From Drosophila miranda (Eukaryota > Arthropoda > Insecta > Diptera > Drosophilidae): 64,000 nt of DNA. The stretch lies in assembly GCF_003369915.1 (NCBI RefSeq), contig NW_022881603.1:28269522-28333521 (forward strand). Reading direction: 5' to 3'. This document shows positions 44,734 to 56,386 of the stretch, in pieces (within the stretch, counting starts at the first letter, position 1; the number at the start of each line of letters is the position of its first letter). The notes beneath the pieces are model-generated. The model had not been told where the DNA came from, did not search any database, and saw only the letters and a program-made list of their open reading frames with translations. The position numbers and the translations under genes are program-made.

Positions 44734-47700
44734 ATGCAAGTGAGCCAGCCACCCATGCTGAGTGTGCTGCAGCTAAACTTGCATAAAAGCAAGGTAGCGT
44801 CGGCGGAGCTCCTCATCGCCATGGAGCAAGGGCTCGCCGACATAGCTCTAGTCCAGGAGCCCTGGATTGCGACAGGCAATTCAGTGGCCGGACTAAAGTC
44901 CTCAAATCACAAACTGTTCTACGCAACATCGGTAAGCAGGAACAGAACCGTCGTACTCGTACGAAAGGGAATCCATGCTTACCTTATGTCTCATTACAGC
45001 ACGGATGACCTGACGGTTGTGATGCTGGAAAGCGAGGAAAAGCGCCTTCTGGTGGCTTCCTGCTACATGGCTCACGACAGACCCGCACCACCCGACGAAC
45101 TCAGGAGCCTGGTGACAGAAGCCGGCACCAAAAACTATCAACTCGTCATCGGGACGGATGCCAATGCCCACCACAATGTGTGGGGAAGCACCGACATCAA
45201 TGATAGAGGTGAGTCACTCTTAGACTTTATACTTTATACTAATCTATATATAGCAAACGTCGGGGAGGAGCACACCTTCGTGGGTCCGACTTCATCCAAC
45301 GTGCTAGACCTAACACTAGCAACGGGAAACAGTACTACGGTATCTAGCTGGAGGGTCCTTGAAAGACCCTCCTTCTCAGATCACAAGTACATTCAGTTTA
45401 AGTGCGACTTCAAACATTCTTCGAAGGTAATAGTCTATAGAAACCCCCGGAATACAAACTGGGAAAAGTTTAAAAAGACAGTTACTTCGAAGCTCGCGAG
45501 TCCGGGCACAGTGAAATCCGCGGAGGACATAGAGAAGTCTCTAGAGACCCTATCCAACGCGTTGCTGGACGCCTACCACACATCGTGCAAACCCTCGAGG
45601 ACGAAGAAGAGGTCCAAGCCACTCTGGTGGAGCCGGGATCTCTCTCTTCAAAGGGACAACTTCAAGGAATTCTTTAAGATCGCCAAACAAGCGAACGAAG
45701 GGATCGTCTATGAGGAATACAGACTCCTACTCAGGAGCTACAAGAAGGAAATACGTAAAGCACAACGGAACTCGTGGAGGACCTTCTGCTCCAACATCGA
45801 GAAAGTACCAGAAACCGCACGGCTACGGAAGCTGCTCTCTAAGCAGCCTACCATACAAAGCCAATTAAAGCTAGATGACGGACAGTGGACAGAGGGCAGT
45901 GACGAAGCCCTAACAGCACTAATGGAGGAACATTTCCCTGGTTGCACCGAGGTCGCTGATGCCAAAGAGCACCAGGACCTAGCAACCGAGGAACAACACC
46001 CCCCAACAGATTTGTTAACCACCAAGCGAATCCACTGGGCAATAGACTCCTTTGCGGGCACAAAAGCACCAGGACTTGACGGGATATTCCCAGCCATGAT
46101 GCAGGTGACCAAAGAGGCGATTACCCCATGGCTCTCCGCAATATTCACAGCTTGTATAAGTACTGGCTATATCCCTATCCAATGGAGAACCTCGAGAGTT
46201 GTCTTCCTCCCAAAGGCAGGAAAGTGCAGCCATGCGAGTCCCAAGGACTATAGACCGATAAGCCTTACCTCCTTTATATTAAAAACGCTAGAAAAGCTGC
46301 TGGACTTACACATCAGAAATGAGGTAGGGGGACTGATGTCAACCAACCAGCATGCCTATACTAAAGGGAAATCGGTGGAGACCGCACTACATTCGGTAGT
46401 AGCTACCATTGAGAAAGCCCTTCACAATAAAAAGTATGCACTGGGAGTATTCGTGGACATCTCCGGACCATTCAACAACGTGGCTACGGAAGCAATAACA
46501 AATTGCCTGGTAGCAACTAATACACACCCAGCAATCAACCTGTGGATAAGGAACCTCCTAGGTTGCAGACGGGTGCAATCAGAGTGGGGCACCGCTTCCA
46601 TGGTGAAAGAGGCACACAGAGGCACACCCCAGGGTGGAGTCCTGTCGCCCCTCCTGTGGAATCTGGTGGTCGACGACCTCATCAAGAGATACGAAAGGAA
46701 GGCCCCAATAATAACAGCTTATGCGGACGACATAAGCATACTTATTACGGGTGTTTGCCCATCGACCCTCAGCTCACTAATGCAACGAACACTCAGGGAG
46801 ATACGCGAGTGGGCGGAAGAAGTAGGACTCAGTATCAACGCGGACAAGACGGACCTCATCCTCTTTACCAAGAGGTACAAGGTACCGATATGGACCCCCC
46901 GAAGATCAATCAAACTAGGCTAACCCCAAAAACACAAGTCAAATACCTGGGCACAGTACTGGATAGTAAACTGGCATGGAAACCCAATGTATTGGAAAGG
47001 GTGAAGAAGGCCACCATTGCGCTTTATGCATCCAAGAAGATGCTCAGCAGCACATGGGGCCTATCTCCGGCTCTGATGCATTGGATTTACATTTCGGTGG
47101 TGCGACCAACTCTGCTGTATGGAGTCTTAGTGTGGTGGCAAGCTACTGGAAAGAAAACGTATCATAAGCTTATGGAAAGGACTCAGCGACAGGCTTTGCT
47201 CTGTATTACAGAAGCGCTGAGGTCAACCCCAACAAAAGCACTCGAAACCCTACTTGGAATCGAACCCCTAGACATCCACGCCCGTCTGACTGCAGGAAAG
47301 GCAGCACAACGCCTCATCGCTTCAGGAAATATGTCGCCACAAGAATACGGGCATAGTTTAATTGGAAGGGGAATGAACAGATCAGCTGATTACATGACCC
47401 CCCAAACATGCCTCGACGTAAAAACAACTGCATCCTTGGGACCTGAAGACTGGAAAATCGGAAGAGACCAAACGGAGCACCTCAATATATATACGGACGG
47501 CTCCAAGATGGACGGAGGAGTAGGAGCGGGCCTATACTGTACAGACCCTGAGATAAGGCTGTCATATAAGCTACCGGACCACTGTAGCATATTCCAGGCA
47601 GAGGTTTTTGCCATCAGGAAAGCAGCGGAAGTCGCTCTTCTCACTGAAAGAGCACACGATGCGGTCAACCTATTCGTCGACAGCCAAGCGGCGATAAGAT

Positions 47701-48335
47701 CCATGCAGTCGTCCGCAGTCAGTTCCAGAAATGTCTTGGCGAGCAGGGAGGCACTAGATACCCTCAGCACGACAAAGTCAGTGCGGATCTACTGGATTCC
47801 CAGCCACCAGGGCATCGAAGGGAACGAGACGGCGGACGTACTAGCTAAGGAAGGCGTCGGGCTGGCGAATACGAGAACCGAGAACGTGCCTGTCTCCCTC
47901 AGAACGCTGCAAAGCGATCTAGAAAAGCAGGCCGGATCACAAACCGAATGTAGGTGGAGGAGTACCACCGCCTGCAGAACATCGAAAATCATGTGCAAGG
48001 AACGCAATGACAAACTCAGCCACTACCTGCTGCACCTACCACGGAAGGACTGCAGATTATTAGTGGGAATATTAACGGGCCATTGCCTGGCTGCGGCGCA
48101 TGCAACAAAGCTAGGCATCACAAACAGAGACAGTTGTAGGAAATGTGACGAACCTGGGGCAACCGAAACCCTGGAACATCTCATCTGCAACTGTCCTGCT
48201 CTCTTAAGGGCAAGGAGGAAGTACCTGGGCGCCCCAGTGCTGGCATCACTGGAAGATGCCTCCAAGAGGACGCCACAGCAACTACTGGCCTATGCGAAAA
48301 ATACCTCGATCCTCGAGGAGTTCAAAACCCACTAA
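44734..48335 (+). pseudogene. LINE ORF2 (endonuclease-RT-RNase H), one frameshift
   Basis: The frame is open from 44734 to 46923 (endonuclease about residues 8-230, RT about 430-720 with YADD). RNase H and the Cys-rich tail continue in another frame to 48335. The switch point is the C-run at 46895-46900, which is one C short for continuity. The truncated copy has the same defect, so it arose before the duplication. The product as it stands would lack RNase H. Confidence 0.8.
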
Positions 48336-48355
48336 ACACTGCCGCGACGGTTCAT

Positions 48356-48356
<1 letters not shown>

Positions 48357-48401
<45 letters not shown>
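48357..48401 (+). repeat. 45-C homopolymer in the LINE 3' UTR
   Basis: An uninterrupted run of 45 cytosines lies 21 bp after the LINE ORF stop. Such length is unusual for insect DNA, and it could be a real slippage tract or an assembly or sequencing artefact. The truncated copy ends before this point, so it gives no comparison. Confidence 0.9.
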
Positions 48402-48748
48402 TATCCGGACAACTAAGGGCCATACTGGCCTATGTGGGGCCCCCTCTGAGGGCCGACCGGGTCAACCTAACCTAATATATACACATAAAGTAGTGGCAAT
48501 GCTCCGACTGTGATTATATATGTAAAGCGATAAACTTGAACTTTGGCTCCGCAGCTCTTCTAACAACTTTCCAATCATACAGAACTTCCGGCTCTTGGCA
48601 CCTTGCCAAGCCTTGCTGAAGCCATAAAAGCTTATATCCGGTCCTTGGTCCCAGTCAAGGATGGCATGCGGAAACCACGAACAAGAGCTACTTTCCAGCA
48701 ACTAAAAATTATTATGAGACTATTTTCAATCTACTCTTCTCCCACCAG

Positions 48749-50187
48749 AACCAGCAGCCAAGAGTTCCTGGAAGAAAAGGACAAAAATGTCAATAAGAAG
48801 GGATTGTGTCGCTGTTGTTCCTCATTGTTCATGCCCTGTCGTCGCTCTCGATGCTCCCGCTGCTGTTATCGACGAGAACGGAACCCCTCAGCCGAGGACC
48901 AGCCCGTGCTGGTGGAGTGCAAACAGTAGTGCCACAACCGACACCAATGTCCAAGTGATTGATGAGACCAAGCCGAAGAAGAAAAAGGTGACGGACTGGC
49001 TCAAGTCGAGCTGCTGCCGGAGCTGCCGGAAGAAACCTTCGCCCGCGGACACGGACAAGCCGGAACCGCCAAGCGTGAAGCAGGAGGCCACTATGAGTAC
49101 GGGACCAAAACGTGGAGGCAAATGCGGTCTCTGTCTGAGCAAGGTTTTTTGCTGTCGCTCGGTGAACAAAGTGGACGACACGGGGAATGAAACCGAGCTG
49201 AAGAAGTGCTGCTTCCGCATTCCATATCGGAGGAACCGCAGCAAGCCGAAAGGTAGCTCCGTTTCCTGGCGGGATCAAGATCCAGAGCTTGGCATCAAGC
49301 CAACTGATACATCGGTTCTGGAAGGTGCGTCCGAGGCCTCAATGACATCGGCAGCTGCGGATGCTCCGGCTACAACACCCAAAGAGTAAGTCTGACAGAC
49401 ACTATACCTCTATACTTGATGTGGAGCTAAGAACCTCTTGCCATTTTCATTAAAGGGGCTGCTGCAAGCGTTTCTGGCTAATGATGCTCTGCTGTCGCAA
49501 GAAACCGCGTCGCGAATCGAATGCTCGCCGACAGAGCATCAGAGCCCCGCCGCCCAGTGAGGCAAGTGATGATACACTTTGATCTATGGTTACAACATTC
49601 CATAATTATATTTCCCGCACTTAGGACACACGCCGGAAGCTGCATAACGACCTCGTGGAACACGCATCCAAAATGAAGGGAGCTATTCCTGTGCTACCGC
49701 TGTATTTGGCTTGGTTCTGTGCCTTCTGCAACGTGGTCTTTCCAGGCTTATGTGGGTTTTCCACAGGTGCACCTGCCTGAATATACGGCTTCTAAGGCTT
49801 CTATGATTTCTTAGGCACACTCCTGTCGGGACTCCTCTGCTTGTGTGTGGGCATTCCACGTTTCTCGCAGTACGACAGTGCCCGGGCTCGAATCGGCTCC
49901 TTCATAATCAAAGTTATTGTGGCAGTGTCGCAGTTCTGTTGTGTACTCTTCTGTTTCGTGGGCTGGGGCTGGTCCATCTGGTGGGGTACTTTTATGCTAA
50001 AGTGTGCAAGTAAGTGTGGTAATTTACCGTCTCATATTTTGAGAGCATACTTTAACAAAGATTCCCCCAAATCTTAGGGAAACTGAGCAAGATTAAAAAG
50101 GTGGATCGTTTGGAACTGGAGGAGGAACAACGACAGGCCCAACTGGCGGCCACTGCGGCTGGTGAGACAGAGCCGGCGAAGACATAG
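48749..50187 (+). pseudogene. stum: stum 3' exons, second copy, frameshifted
   Basis: Exons at 48749-49385, 49456-49561, 49625-49751, 49815-50009 and 50078-50187 match the stum C-terminal half in unit 1. An extra base near 48910 (GCTGGTGGAGT versus GCTATGGAGT) shifts the frame and stops translation at a TAG within eight codons. The upstream coding exons are absent from this unit apart from the last few bases of one exon. Further substitutions occur, including one at the exon edge near 49751 (Gly to Cys in the joined reading) and a deletion near 48531. It is unlikely to make protein. Confidence 0.85.
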
Positions 50188-50601
50188 TAATCCAGTCCAA
50201 CAGGACACATTCAACGGGACGAGATTTTTTATACAATTGTGTACATACCTTTGTACAAAACTGTAGATTCCACAGACACGTGCACTTCCAAATGTACTTC
50301 CATGATAAGTAAAGTGTAACAATACTTCCTTTGAACAGAACTTAACTCTAACTATGTATTAAGATCATTAAACTTCCACTAAAATAACAAGAGTTTTTTT
50401 GCGCGTTTTGCTTAAAATTTTCTGTAGATAACTGTAAATATCGGAGTGCAAAACTATCGAACATTTCGCCAGTGCTGCAAAACACCCAATTTAATACCAG
50501 TTCTGGTGAAGCAGGGTGGATTCTTTTTCGACGGCGTTCATTAAAAAAACACGACGTCAGTTTGAGAATTCTGTAAACTATACTATTTTGGCTGTATAAA
50601 G

Positions 50602-51345
50602 ATGTCGCACCTTGTGAAGATGGAAAATGGCCAGAGCCAGACGATACAGGAGATGCTTGGATGCATTGAACGGTAAGCTTAGTCCTCCGCCACCGAGTTT
50701 TTTTCAACAAATAAACAGATGCACATAACCACGCTTTCTGGCCACAGCTACAACCCCGACCATTTGAAGACTCTGGAGGCGTACATTCAGGACCAGGCCA
50801 AGAATACCACCTACGACCTGGAGGCCAACCTGGCCGTTCTCAAGCTGTACCAGTTCAATCCGCACATGCTCAACTTTGAGATCACCTACACGATTCTGCT
50901 GAAATCGCTAACAAATCTGCCGCACACGGACTTCGTGATGGCCAAGTGTCTGCTGTTGCCGCAGCAGATGAAGGACGAAAACATTCAGACCATTATCGAT
51001 CTAGCAGATATACTGGAGCGTGCCGATTTCACCCTGTTCTGGCAGCGCGCCGAGGTTAACCGTACCATGTTCCGCCACATTAGCGGCTTCCATGATTCCA
51101 TTCGAAAGTTTGTCTCCCATGTTGTGAGCATCACCTTCCAGACCATCAAGAAGGATTTGCTGAAAGAACTTCTGGGCGGCATTGAGGACTCGACACTGGA
51201 GAGCTGGATCAAGCGCAACGGATGGAAGCATCAGGGCCAGGATCTCATTGTCGTCGCCATGCAGGACGACAAAATTAAGACGAAGAATATCACAGAGAAG
51301 ATCGAGTTCGAGAACGTTGGCGCACTCATGGCACAGTGCCGCTAG
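50602..51345 (+). CDS. eIF3k: eIF3k, second copy
   Basis: Same structure as the first copy: exon 1 50602-50672, intron 75 bp, exon 2 50748-51345. The frame is intact and encodes the same residues as the copy at 35903 as far as I can compare. It lies between the broken stum copy and the complete Tbp. This is probably the ancestral position, since the right flank continues into unduplicated sequence. Having two intact copies raises the possibility of higher dosage. Confidence 0.95.
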
Positions 51346-51539
51346 GTTTCTCTCTACATTCATAGTTTTGTCTAAATTTCTACGGAAAGTGCATAATATA
51401 AAAAAAAATAAACGCCCGGCCCGTCATACAGCTAACTAATTAGTTTTATTTAGAGATACACGCGAAGTAAACACATTAACTTAGAAAAACTATTTTCCCT
51501 ATACGCACACATTACAGAACTAATAATTTCTTAACCTTG

Positions 51540-52635
51540 TTATGACTGTTTTTTGAACTTTTTCAATATGGGATATATTTTGTCGAAGGCATCGTAGATC
51601 TCCTGTCGGACTTTTGCGCCCGTCAACACCACTTTCCCCGAAACGAAGATGAGAAGCACAATACGCGGACGCACCATACGATAGATCAGACCTGGAAAGA
51701 GCTCAGGCTCGTAGCTGCTGAAATTGCAATGCGTCAGCACCAGGCCCTCCAGTCTTATTGGAAACTTAACATCGCACGAGCCAACCATGTTTTGAATCTT
51801 GAAATCGAGGAATTTTGCCTGCAGCCAATGCATTATGAAATGTTCTTTAGATTGTGAAGGGATTAGTACTTACCGGGAATCCCAGCTTCTGTATGATGCG
51901 AGCGTATTTCCGCGCCGCCAGTCTGGAGTCGTCTTCACTTTTGGCGCCGGTGCATACCATTTTGCCGGAGCTGAAAATCAGAGCGGTTGTGCGAGGCTCA
52001 CGGATACGCATGATGACGGCAGCAAAACGTTTTGGGTTGTACTCGGCGTTTCTTGCATGTAGTGCAATCTTTTTCAGATCCAGCTTGCAGCACAAATTCA
52101 CTGTGGACACAATATTTTGAAGCTGAGGAACAATTCCGGGGTCTGCTGAGCCAGGCGTTGCCGGTGTCATGGGGGTTGCTGGACCCATGGTCTGGTGTAT
52201 GTTGCTGAGGGAATCTCCGCCTGCCCCCACGCCTGACGTACTGCGCTCACTCATGGGAATCATGTGCGACATCATGCTCTGTGGAGTCTGTGGCTGCATT
52301 AGAGATTGCGGTGTAGTGCCTCCGGCAGGTTGTCCCTGCTGCTGCTGCTGTTGCTGATATGACGCTGAGGGTTGGTAGCTCTGCATTTGTTTGTGGGCCA
52401 AGGGCAATGACGGTTCGTGGCCAAAAAGTCCACTGCCGCCGGTTGTAGAGTTGCTGGCATCTGGCTGCTGCTGTTGTCCCGCTACTGGTACTGGGGCGGA
52501 TATTGCAGGTTCTGGCTGTGGTATTGCCGGAGGATGATAAATGGGATTTGCTATAATCTGTTGATCAGCCTCCATCTGATGCATTGGCGTTCCAATGCTC
52601 GGAATCGAGAAGTTTGGACTTAGCATTTGATCCAT
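51540..52635 (-). CDS. Tbp: TATA-binding protein
   Basis: TBP nucleates pre-initiation complexes for all three RNA polymerases. Exon 1 (52635-51874, 254 codons) starts [17 protein letters not shown], continues with a Gln/Pro-rich N-terminal region including a short Q-run, and enters the first saddle repeat ([20 protein letters not shown]). Exon 2 (51818-51540) begins [19 protein letters not shown] and holds the second repeat, ending KKFKKQS. The intron is 55 bp with a GTAAGT donor. Total length is about 346 residues, close to the D. melanogaster protein. The frame is intact and this is the only complete Tbp in the window. It is convergent with eIF3k, with about 195 bp between stops. Confidence 0.96.
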
Positions 52636-52639
52636 GTTG

Positions 52640-53681
52640 CTGGCTATTTCTGAAGACGCGTATACAATTAACTTGAGATGCAGATATACGAATATGGTTT
52701 ACAAGTCAAATATTTACACTTCTATCCCGCGTGTTAATTATTATTAATTGATAATAATTAATTCAGATATCCTTCAATGAAAATAAAACAAAAACAAAAC
52801 AGCAAATGGGAACTAACATCGATAAGGTATACGGTATGACCCTCAAATATATACCAAAATATACCGTCTCATGAAAAAAATATACCGTAAATATACTGAC
52901 GAATTCAAGTTCAATATTCCTCGATTTTTATATTCCGTGATATATTACTAGCTAGATAGAACATTTAGCCATGCCCACATAAATTTATCCGATTAGTGAA
53001 TCTTTTTTATACTTGACTGGTTAATTTTAAACACTTGCTTTTATTGCATTTCTATATAAAGTTGAAAATGAAATTCAATAGATTGATGAAATTGACAAAA
53101 TATACCATTATATACCGATATACCGTAAATATGTCGTCGGTCGAATTTTGACCTAAAAAAATACCGAAAAGTATTAAAAATACCGTAAACGGTCACCCTG
53201 GTGGACACCGTGTGACGGATTTATCGCTAAAACCGACAGACTCTCAGAAATATACCAAAATATACCGTAAATATACTGATGAATTCAATCTATGTTTACT
53301 ACACATTTGCTACACGTTTCTACACAGAGTGGCTAGCTATCGATAACGTTATCGGAGTTAGCCAGCACTGTTTGTGATACATTGAAAACCGCGACTTTTT
53401 AACCGTAACACTTCGCACCTTGAATACCCTAGTGGACCTCTATTATGAAGTCATGTATATACTCCCATTATATTGGTATATTCTGTATTAATAGCATCTA
53501 AAGCATATGTAAAATAAAAGTTCTTCTGATAATTTTGGGCAAGCGTCTTCAAAAAGAGTCAACTCCGTTGGCCAATACAGAATGAACTGACACATCTATA
53601 CACTGTATGGTAAGACCTTGTAAATAGTTACGAGGGTAGGATAGAGTAGTTGAGAATATTTATTTAAGCATCAGTTATTAA
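52640..53681. promoter_or_regulatory. Tbp upstream region with GTATATTT motifs and a DRE
   Basis: AT-rich sequence between Tbp and the next gene. It contains many ATATACCGTAAATAT-type words (near 52878, 53122 and 53262), whose complement CGGTATATTT resembles Ohler Motif 6. A perfect DRE (TATCGATA) lies at 53338-53345, and AACGGTCACCCTG near 53188 resembles Motif 1. The cluster may be promoter sequence or a decayed repeat; a ~35-bp block (ATATACCAAAATATACCGT) occurs near 52848 and 53251. Confidence 0.45.
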
Positions 53682-54082
53682 TTAAAATGAACGCATAAGA
53701 ATGACCGAGATGAATACCAATACAGAGGGGATGGCCAAAGGCAGACCTTTTGCGGCTGATCCTCCCGACTGGGAGTGAAAGTGAGTATAGGTATTTCCAT
53801 TCTCATCTGTGTATGCATGTCATCCACTTGAGGGCGAGTTCTGGAATGTGCCACTCACGCCTGGGACATTGTAGGGTCCTTCATTCTGACCGCGTATGTA
53901 AATTCCATTTTCCGGACTGCCAAACTGATGCGGGCCATTCCCGTCATAACTAGACTGTGCACTTACCGCTGCGTGGGAATCGGAATAATAATAAAACAAT
54001 CACTTTAAGTCTGAGGTCACCAAAGCTTACCGGCAAACAGCATGCTAGCAACAACGATACAGATGACAACAAAATATCTCAT
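53682..54082 (-). pseudogene. small secreted, possibly GPI-anchored protein with an internal TGA
   Basis: Exon 1 (54082-54031) encodes a signal peptide (MRYFVVICIVVASMLFA). Exon 2 starts at 53968 ([20 protein letters not shown]) and reads to a TGA at 53820-53822 after NSPSSG. Past this stop the same frame stays open to 53682 (HAYTDENGNTYTHFHSQSGG, then a hydrophobic end PLAIPSVLVFISVILMRSF), giving a 112-codon frame of secreted-protein design with a GPI-like tail. The stop is followed by C, a leaky context in flies, so readthrough is possible. A G-to-T nonsense mutation is the simpler reading. I do not recognise the family. Confidence 0.6.
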
Positions 54083-54680
54083 GGTGGATGCAGCAGCTTC
54101 AGTTACAACGCCCAGCTTGAACTGAGTGCAGTTTTCGCGAAAATCTATTTATATATGAAGCAATTAAATTACGTCGGAAGGGGAGAGAGCGCGAGAGCGA
54201 GCCCATCTAGCGGCAATTAGTAGAACCGAACTTGAGAATGGGTGAAATCAGATGTCAGACTACATAGTATATGATCTGACGTATGTACATATGCATGATC
54301 ATCACTTCCAATATCTTTATACCATTCACATTTAACAAACTATACAGGAACAACCTATCGAATATTTACAAGGGAACAAATACACAAATATCATTTTGCG
54401 CATGCTTTTCGAGAGCCAATGTAATTTTTAATTTTAGTACGATAAATGTGCATTCCAGTACATACATATGTAGCTATTTATGCATTTGTATATAGAAATT
54501 GGCAAACGTTATATAATAAACACTCAAAATCATGAGCTGCAAGTCCTCAGATTTGGCTATAAACAATAGGAAAGCAGATTCGAAAAGAACACTACGTTTG
54601 AGTTTTCGATCAGACCGTTAACACAGTATTATGTTTTCAAAAATAGCTGTAAATTAAGATAAAACTAAATTTGTATCGTA
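54083..54680. other. intergenic, AT-rich
   Basis: No gene is recognised. The part near 54083-54170 is the 5' region of the secreted-protein gene; the part just before 54681 should hold the LRR gene's 5' UTR. No clear core-promoter motif stands out. Confidence 0.4.
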
Positions 54681-55820
54681 ATGGAGACGATTTTCAAGTT
54701 CTTCCGCAAAAATTATGTGCTGGCCAACTGCGAGAATGCCATCATCAAAAAGGCCTTCTTGTTGAATCTCTCCCACTACCAAATTTCTGAGGCACCCGAA
54801 ATAATTGGCAAATGCGAAAGTTTGATAAAGCTTTTTCTGAATCAGAACAAACTAACAAAGGTAAGTGCAGCACACAACTGCTGAACTCATTAGGTGACAA
54901 TACGTACCGTACTGATTATCAAACTTACAGGTTCCCTCCACCATTACCAATCTCGTGCGGTTGCAAGTTTTGGCCTTGGATTACAACAAGCTGAATGAAT
55001 TTCCACTGGCCATCTGTCAACTAGTGCAACTGAAGTCCCTCAACATAAGCTGCAACAACATCCATCGCCTGCCCCCGGAACTGGGCTACCTAACCCAGTT
55101 GGAGACCTTCTGGTGTAACAACACAGGGCTCCTGGAACTACCGTCGGAGATCGGAAACTGCGAGCGTCTCGAGATACTGGGTGTGCGTGGAAATCGCCTG
55201 ACAAAGCTACCCTCGTCGGTCGGATCCCTCGCATCGCTGCGCTGGTTCACGGCCGAAGGCTGTCAGCTGCGCGAGGTGCCCCTATCATTCGCACTGTTGG
55301 GCAGCTTGGTGCACCTCAATCTGAGAGGCAATCGTCTCAAACGGATCCCAGGAGTGCTTGTTGCGATGGAGAAGTTACGGTTCGTATTCCTCAACGAGAA
55401 CATAATCGACGAACTGCCTACACGCTTCCAATTGCAAGAGCTGCGTTTTCTGGAAATGCTCAACTTGAAAAGGAATCCAATCTGTCTTCATCAGGACTTG
55501 CAGGTTCTTGCAGTGGTATGTTAATAATTATAAGGTCAAACTGAACATCGAGTAACTTGATTTTACAGCGGCAAACAAACATATACATGGAACTGCCGGA
55601 GCATCTAATGGATGCAGCCGATGAGTTTGCCGCTGAATGTTCAAATAGAGATCAGCATCAAGACCACCAGGCCGGTACTGATGAAACGGAGACGTCAGAC
55701 TGGGCTAACAGCGCGCGAACCAGCCAGCTGGACAACACAGACGAAAGCTCGTTGGAGAATAGACTTGAAGATTTGAGCGTAATGCTGCCAGCGATGTCGC
55801 GTTATATCACATCCTTTTGA
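54681..55820 (+). CDS. leucine-rich repeat protein (CG10307-like)
   Basis: Three exons: 54681-54860, 54931-55515 and 55569-55820, each joined in phase 0 through GTAAGT/GTATGT introns. The ~338-residue product starts METIFKFFRKNYVLANCENA and has about nine leucine-rich repeats of the LxxLxLxxNxLxxLP type (for example LQVLALDYNKLNEFP, LEILGVRGNRLTKLP, LVHLNLRGNRLKRIP), followed by an acidic, Ser/Gln-rich tail. It has no signal peptide and no membrane helix, so it is likely a cytosolic scaffold. Position beside Tbp and Tim10 suggests the D. melanogaster CG10307 orthologue; that symbol is from memory. The frame is intact. Confidence 0.85.
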
Positions 55821-55990
55821 AGTTTGAAGTATGAGCTTGTCAGTATTACACAGCACGCGTAAATGTGTTATTTATTGTTTGGATTTGTGTGTTTGTACAT
55901 GGGCTCTATCCGGTAGGGGAACAGGAAACAATACGATTTGGTTATGTAGGAAATGGTGCCAATATGACAGGTATTTGGTATGCCAACGCA

Positions 55991-56329
55991 TTAACTAGTC
56001 ATATTCTTCATGAGCTCTGCGTCCTGCATGGACATGGCCGTTAGCTTCTTGCCAATATGCTCATGAATGTCCAGGTACTTAGCCACACAGCGGTCTATGC
56101 AGACCATCTCGCCCTTTCCTGAAACAGCACGGGCCATATTTAGCCAGAGAGCACAAGCGAATTTCTCGCAACACTCACCCAACTCCGACTCCGAATAGCG
56201 CGGTGGAATACACATCTTGTGGCATGCGGTCGTCATGCGGTTATATAAATCAGACATCATTTCAATTTCCATTTCTTGCATGACCTGAACTTTGGCCTGG
56301 TCGGCCGGGCTGATCTGGGACATGTCCAT
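55991..56329 (-). CDS. Tim10: Tim10 mitochondrial chaperone
   Basis: Tim10 and Tim9 form the hexameric intermembrane-space chaperone that escorts hydrophobic precursors to TIM22. Exon 1 (56329-56179) encodes [20 protein letters not shown] through the first CX3C (CHKMC). A 60-bp intron (GTGAGT...TTTCAG) follows, and exon 2 (56118-55991) starts [11 protein letters not shown] with the second CX3C. Length is 92 residues, as in the family. The intron is in frame and open, so an unspliced reading would give 112 residues. The start lies 57 bp after the stop of the small ORF upstream on the same strand, fitting a dicistronic transcript. Confidence 0.95.
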   Translation of the reverse strand: MDMSQISPADQAKVQVMQEMEIEMMSDLYNRMTTACHKMCIPPRYSESELGECCEKFACALWLNMARAVSGKGEMVCIDRCVAKYLDIHEHIGKKLTAMSMQDAELMKNMTS

Positions 56330-56386
56330 GGTTCGGTTTGTCGTGCTGCTTTTAATTGATGGTTAACTAAATACATATGTTCGACC

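Larger units (their letters stand above)
44700..48472 (+). mobile_element. LOA/TRIM-like LINE with 16-bp target-site duplication
   Basis: A 3.77-kb non-LTR element flanked by TAATATATACACATAA at 44684-44699 and 48473-48488; the empty site is at 33746-33761 in unit 1. It starts near ORF2, so ORF1 is missing (5' truncation). ORF2 has an APE endonuclease (VLQLNLHKSK, GTDANAHH, SFSDHKYI), RT (YADD), RNase H (YTDGSKMDGG, WIPSHQGIEGNE) and a Cys/His tail (CRKCDEPG). RNase H in a Drosophila LINE points to the LOA clade (LOA, Bilbo, TRIM) or the I clade. The exact family is not established. Confidence 0.85.
43021..51906 (+). repeat. tandem unit 3
   Basis: Starts at the same stum exon point and runs through the stum intron, a LINE with target-site duplication, stum 3' exons, a complete eIF3k and into the complete Tbp. 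Homology with units 1 and 2 ends inside Tbp exon 1 at AGCGTA (51906). This unit therefore keeps the ancestral right-hand continuation. Confidence 0.9.

Noticed and set aside
48256-48513. Proline-run frame over the poly-C tract
   Set aside because: An artefact of the homopolymer translating as proline.
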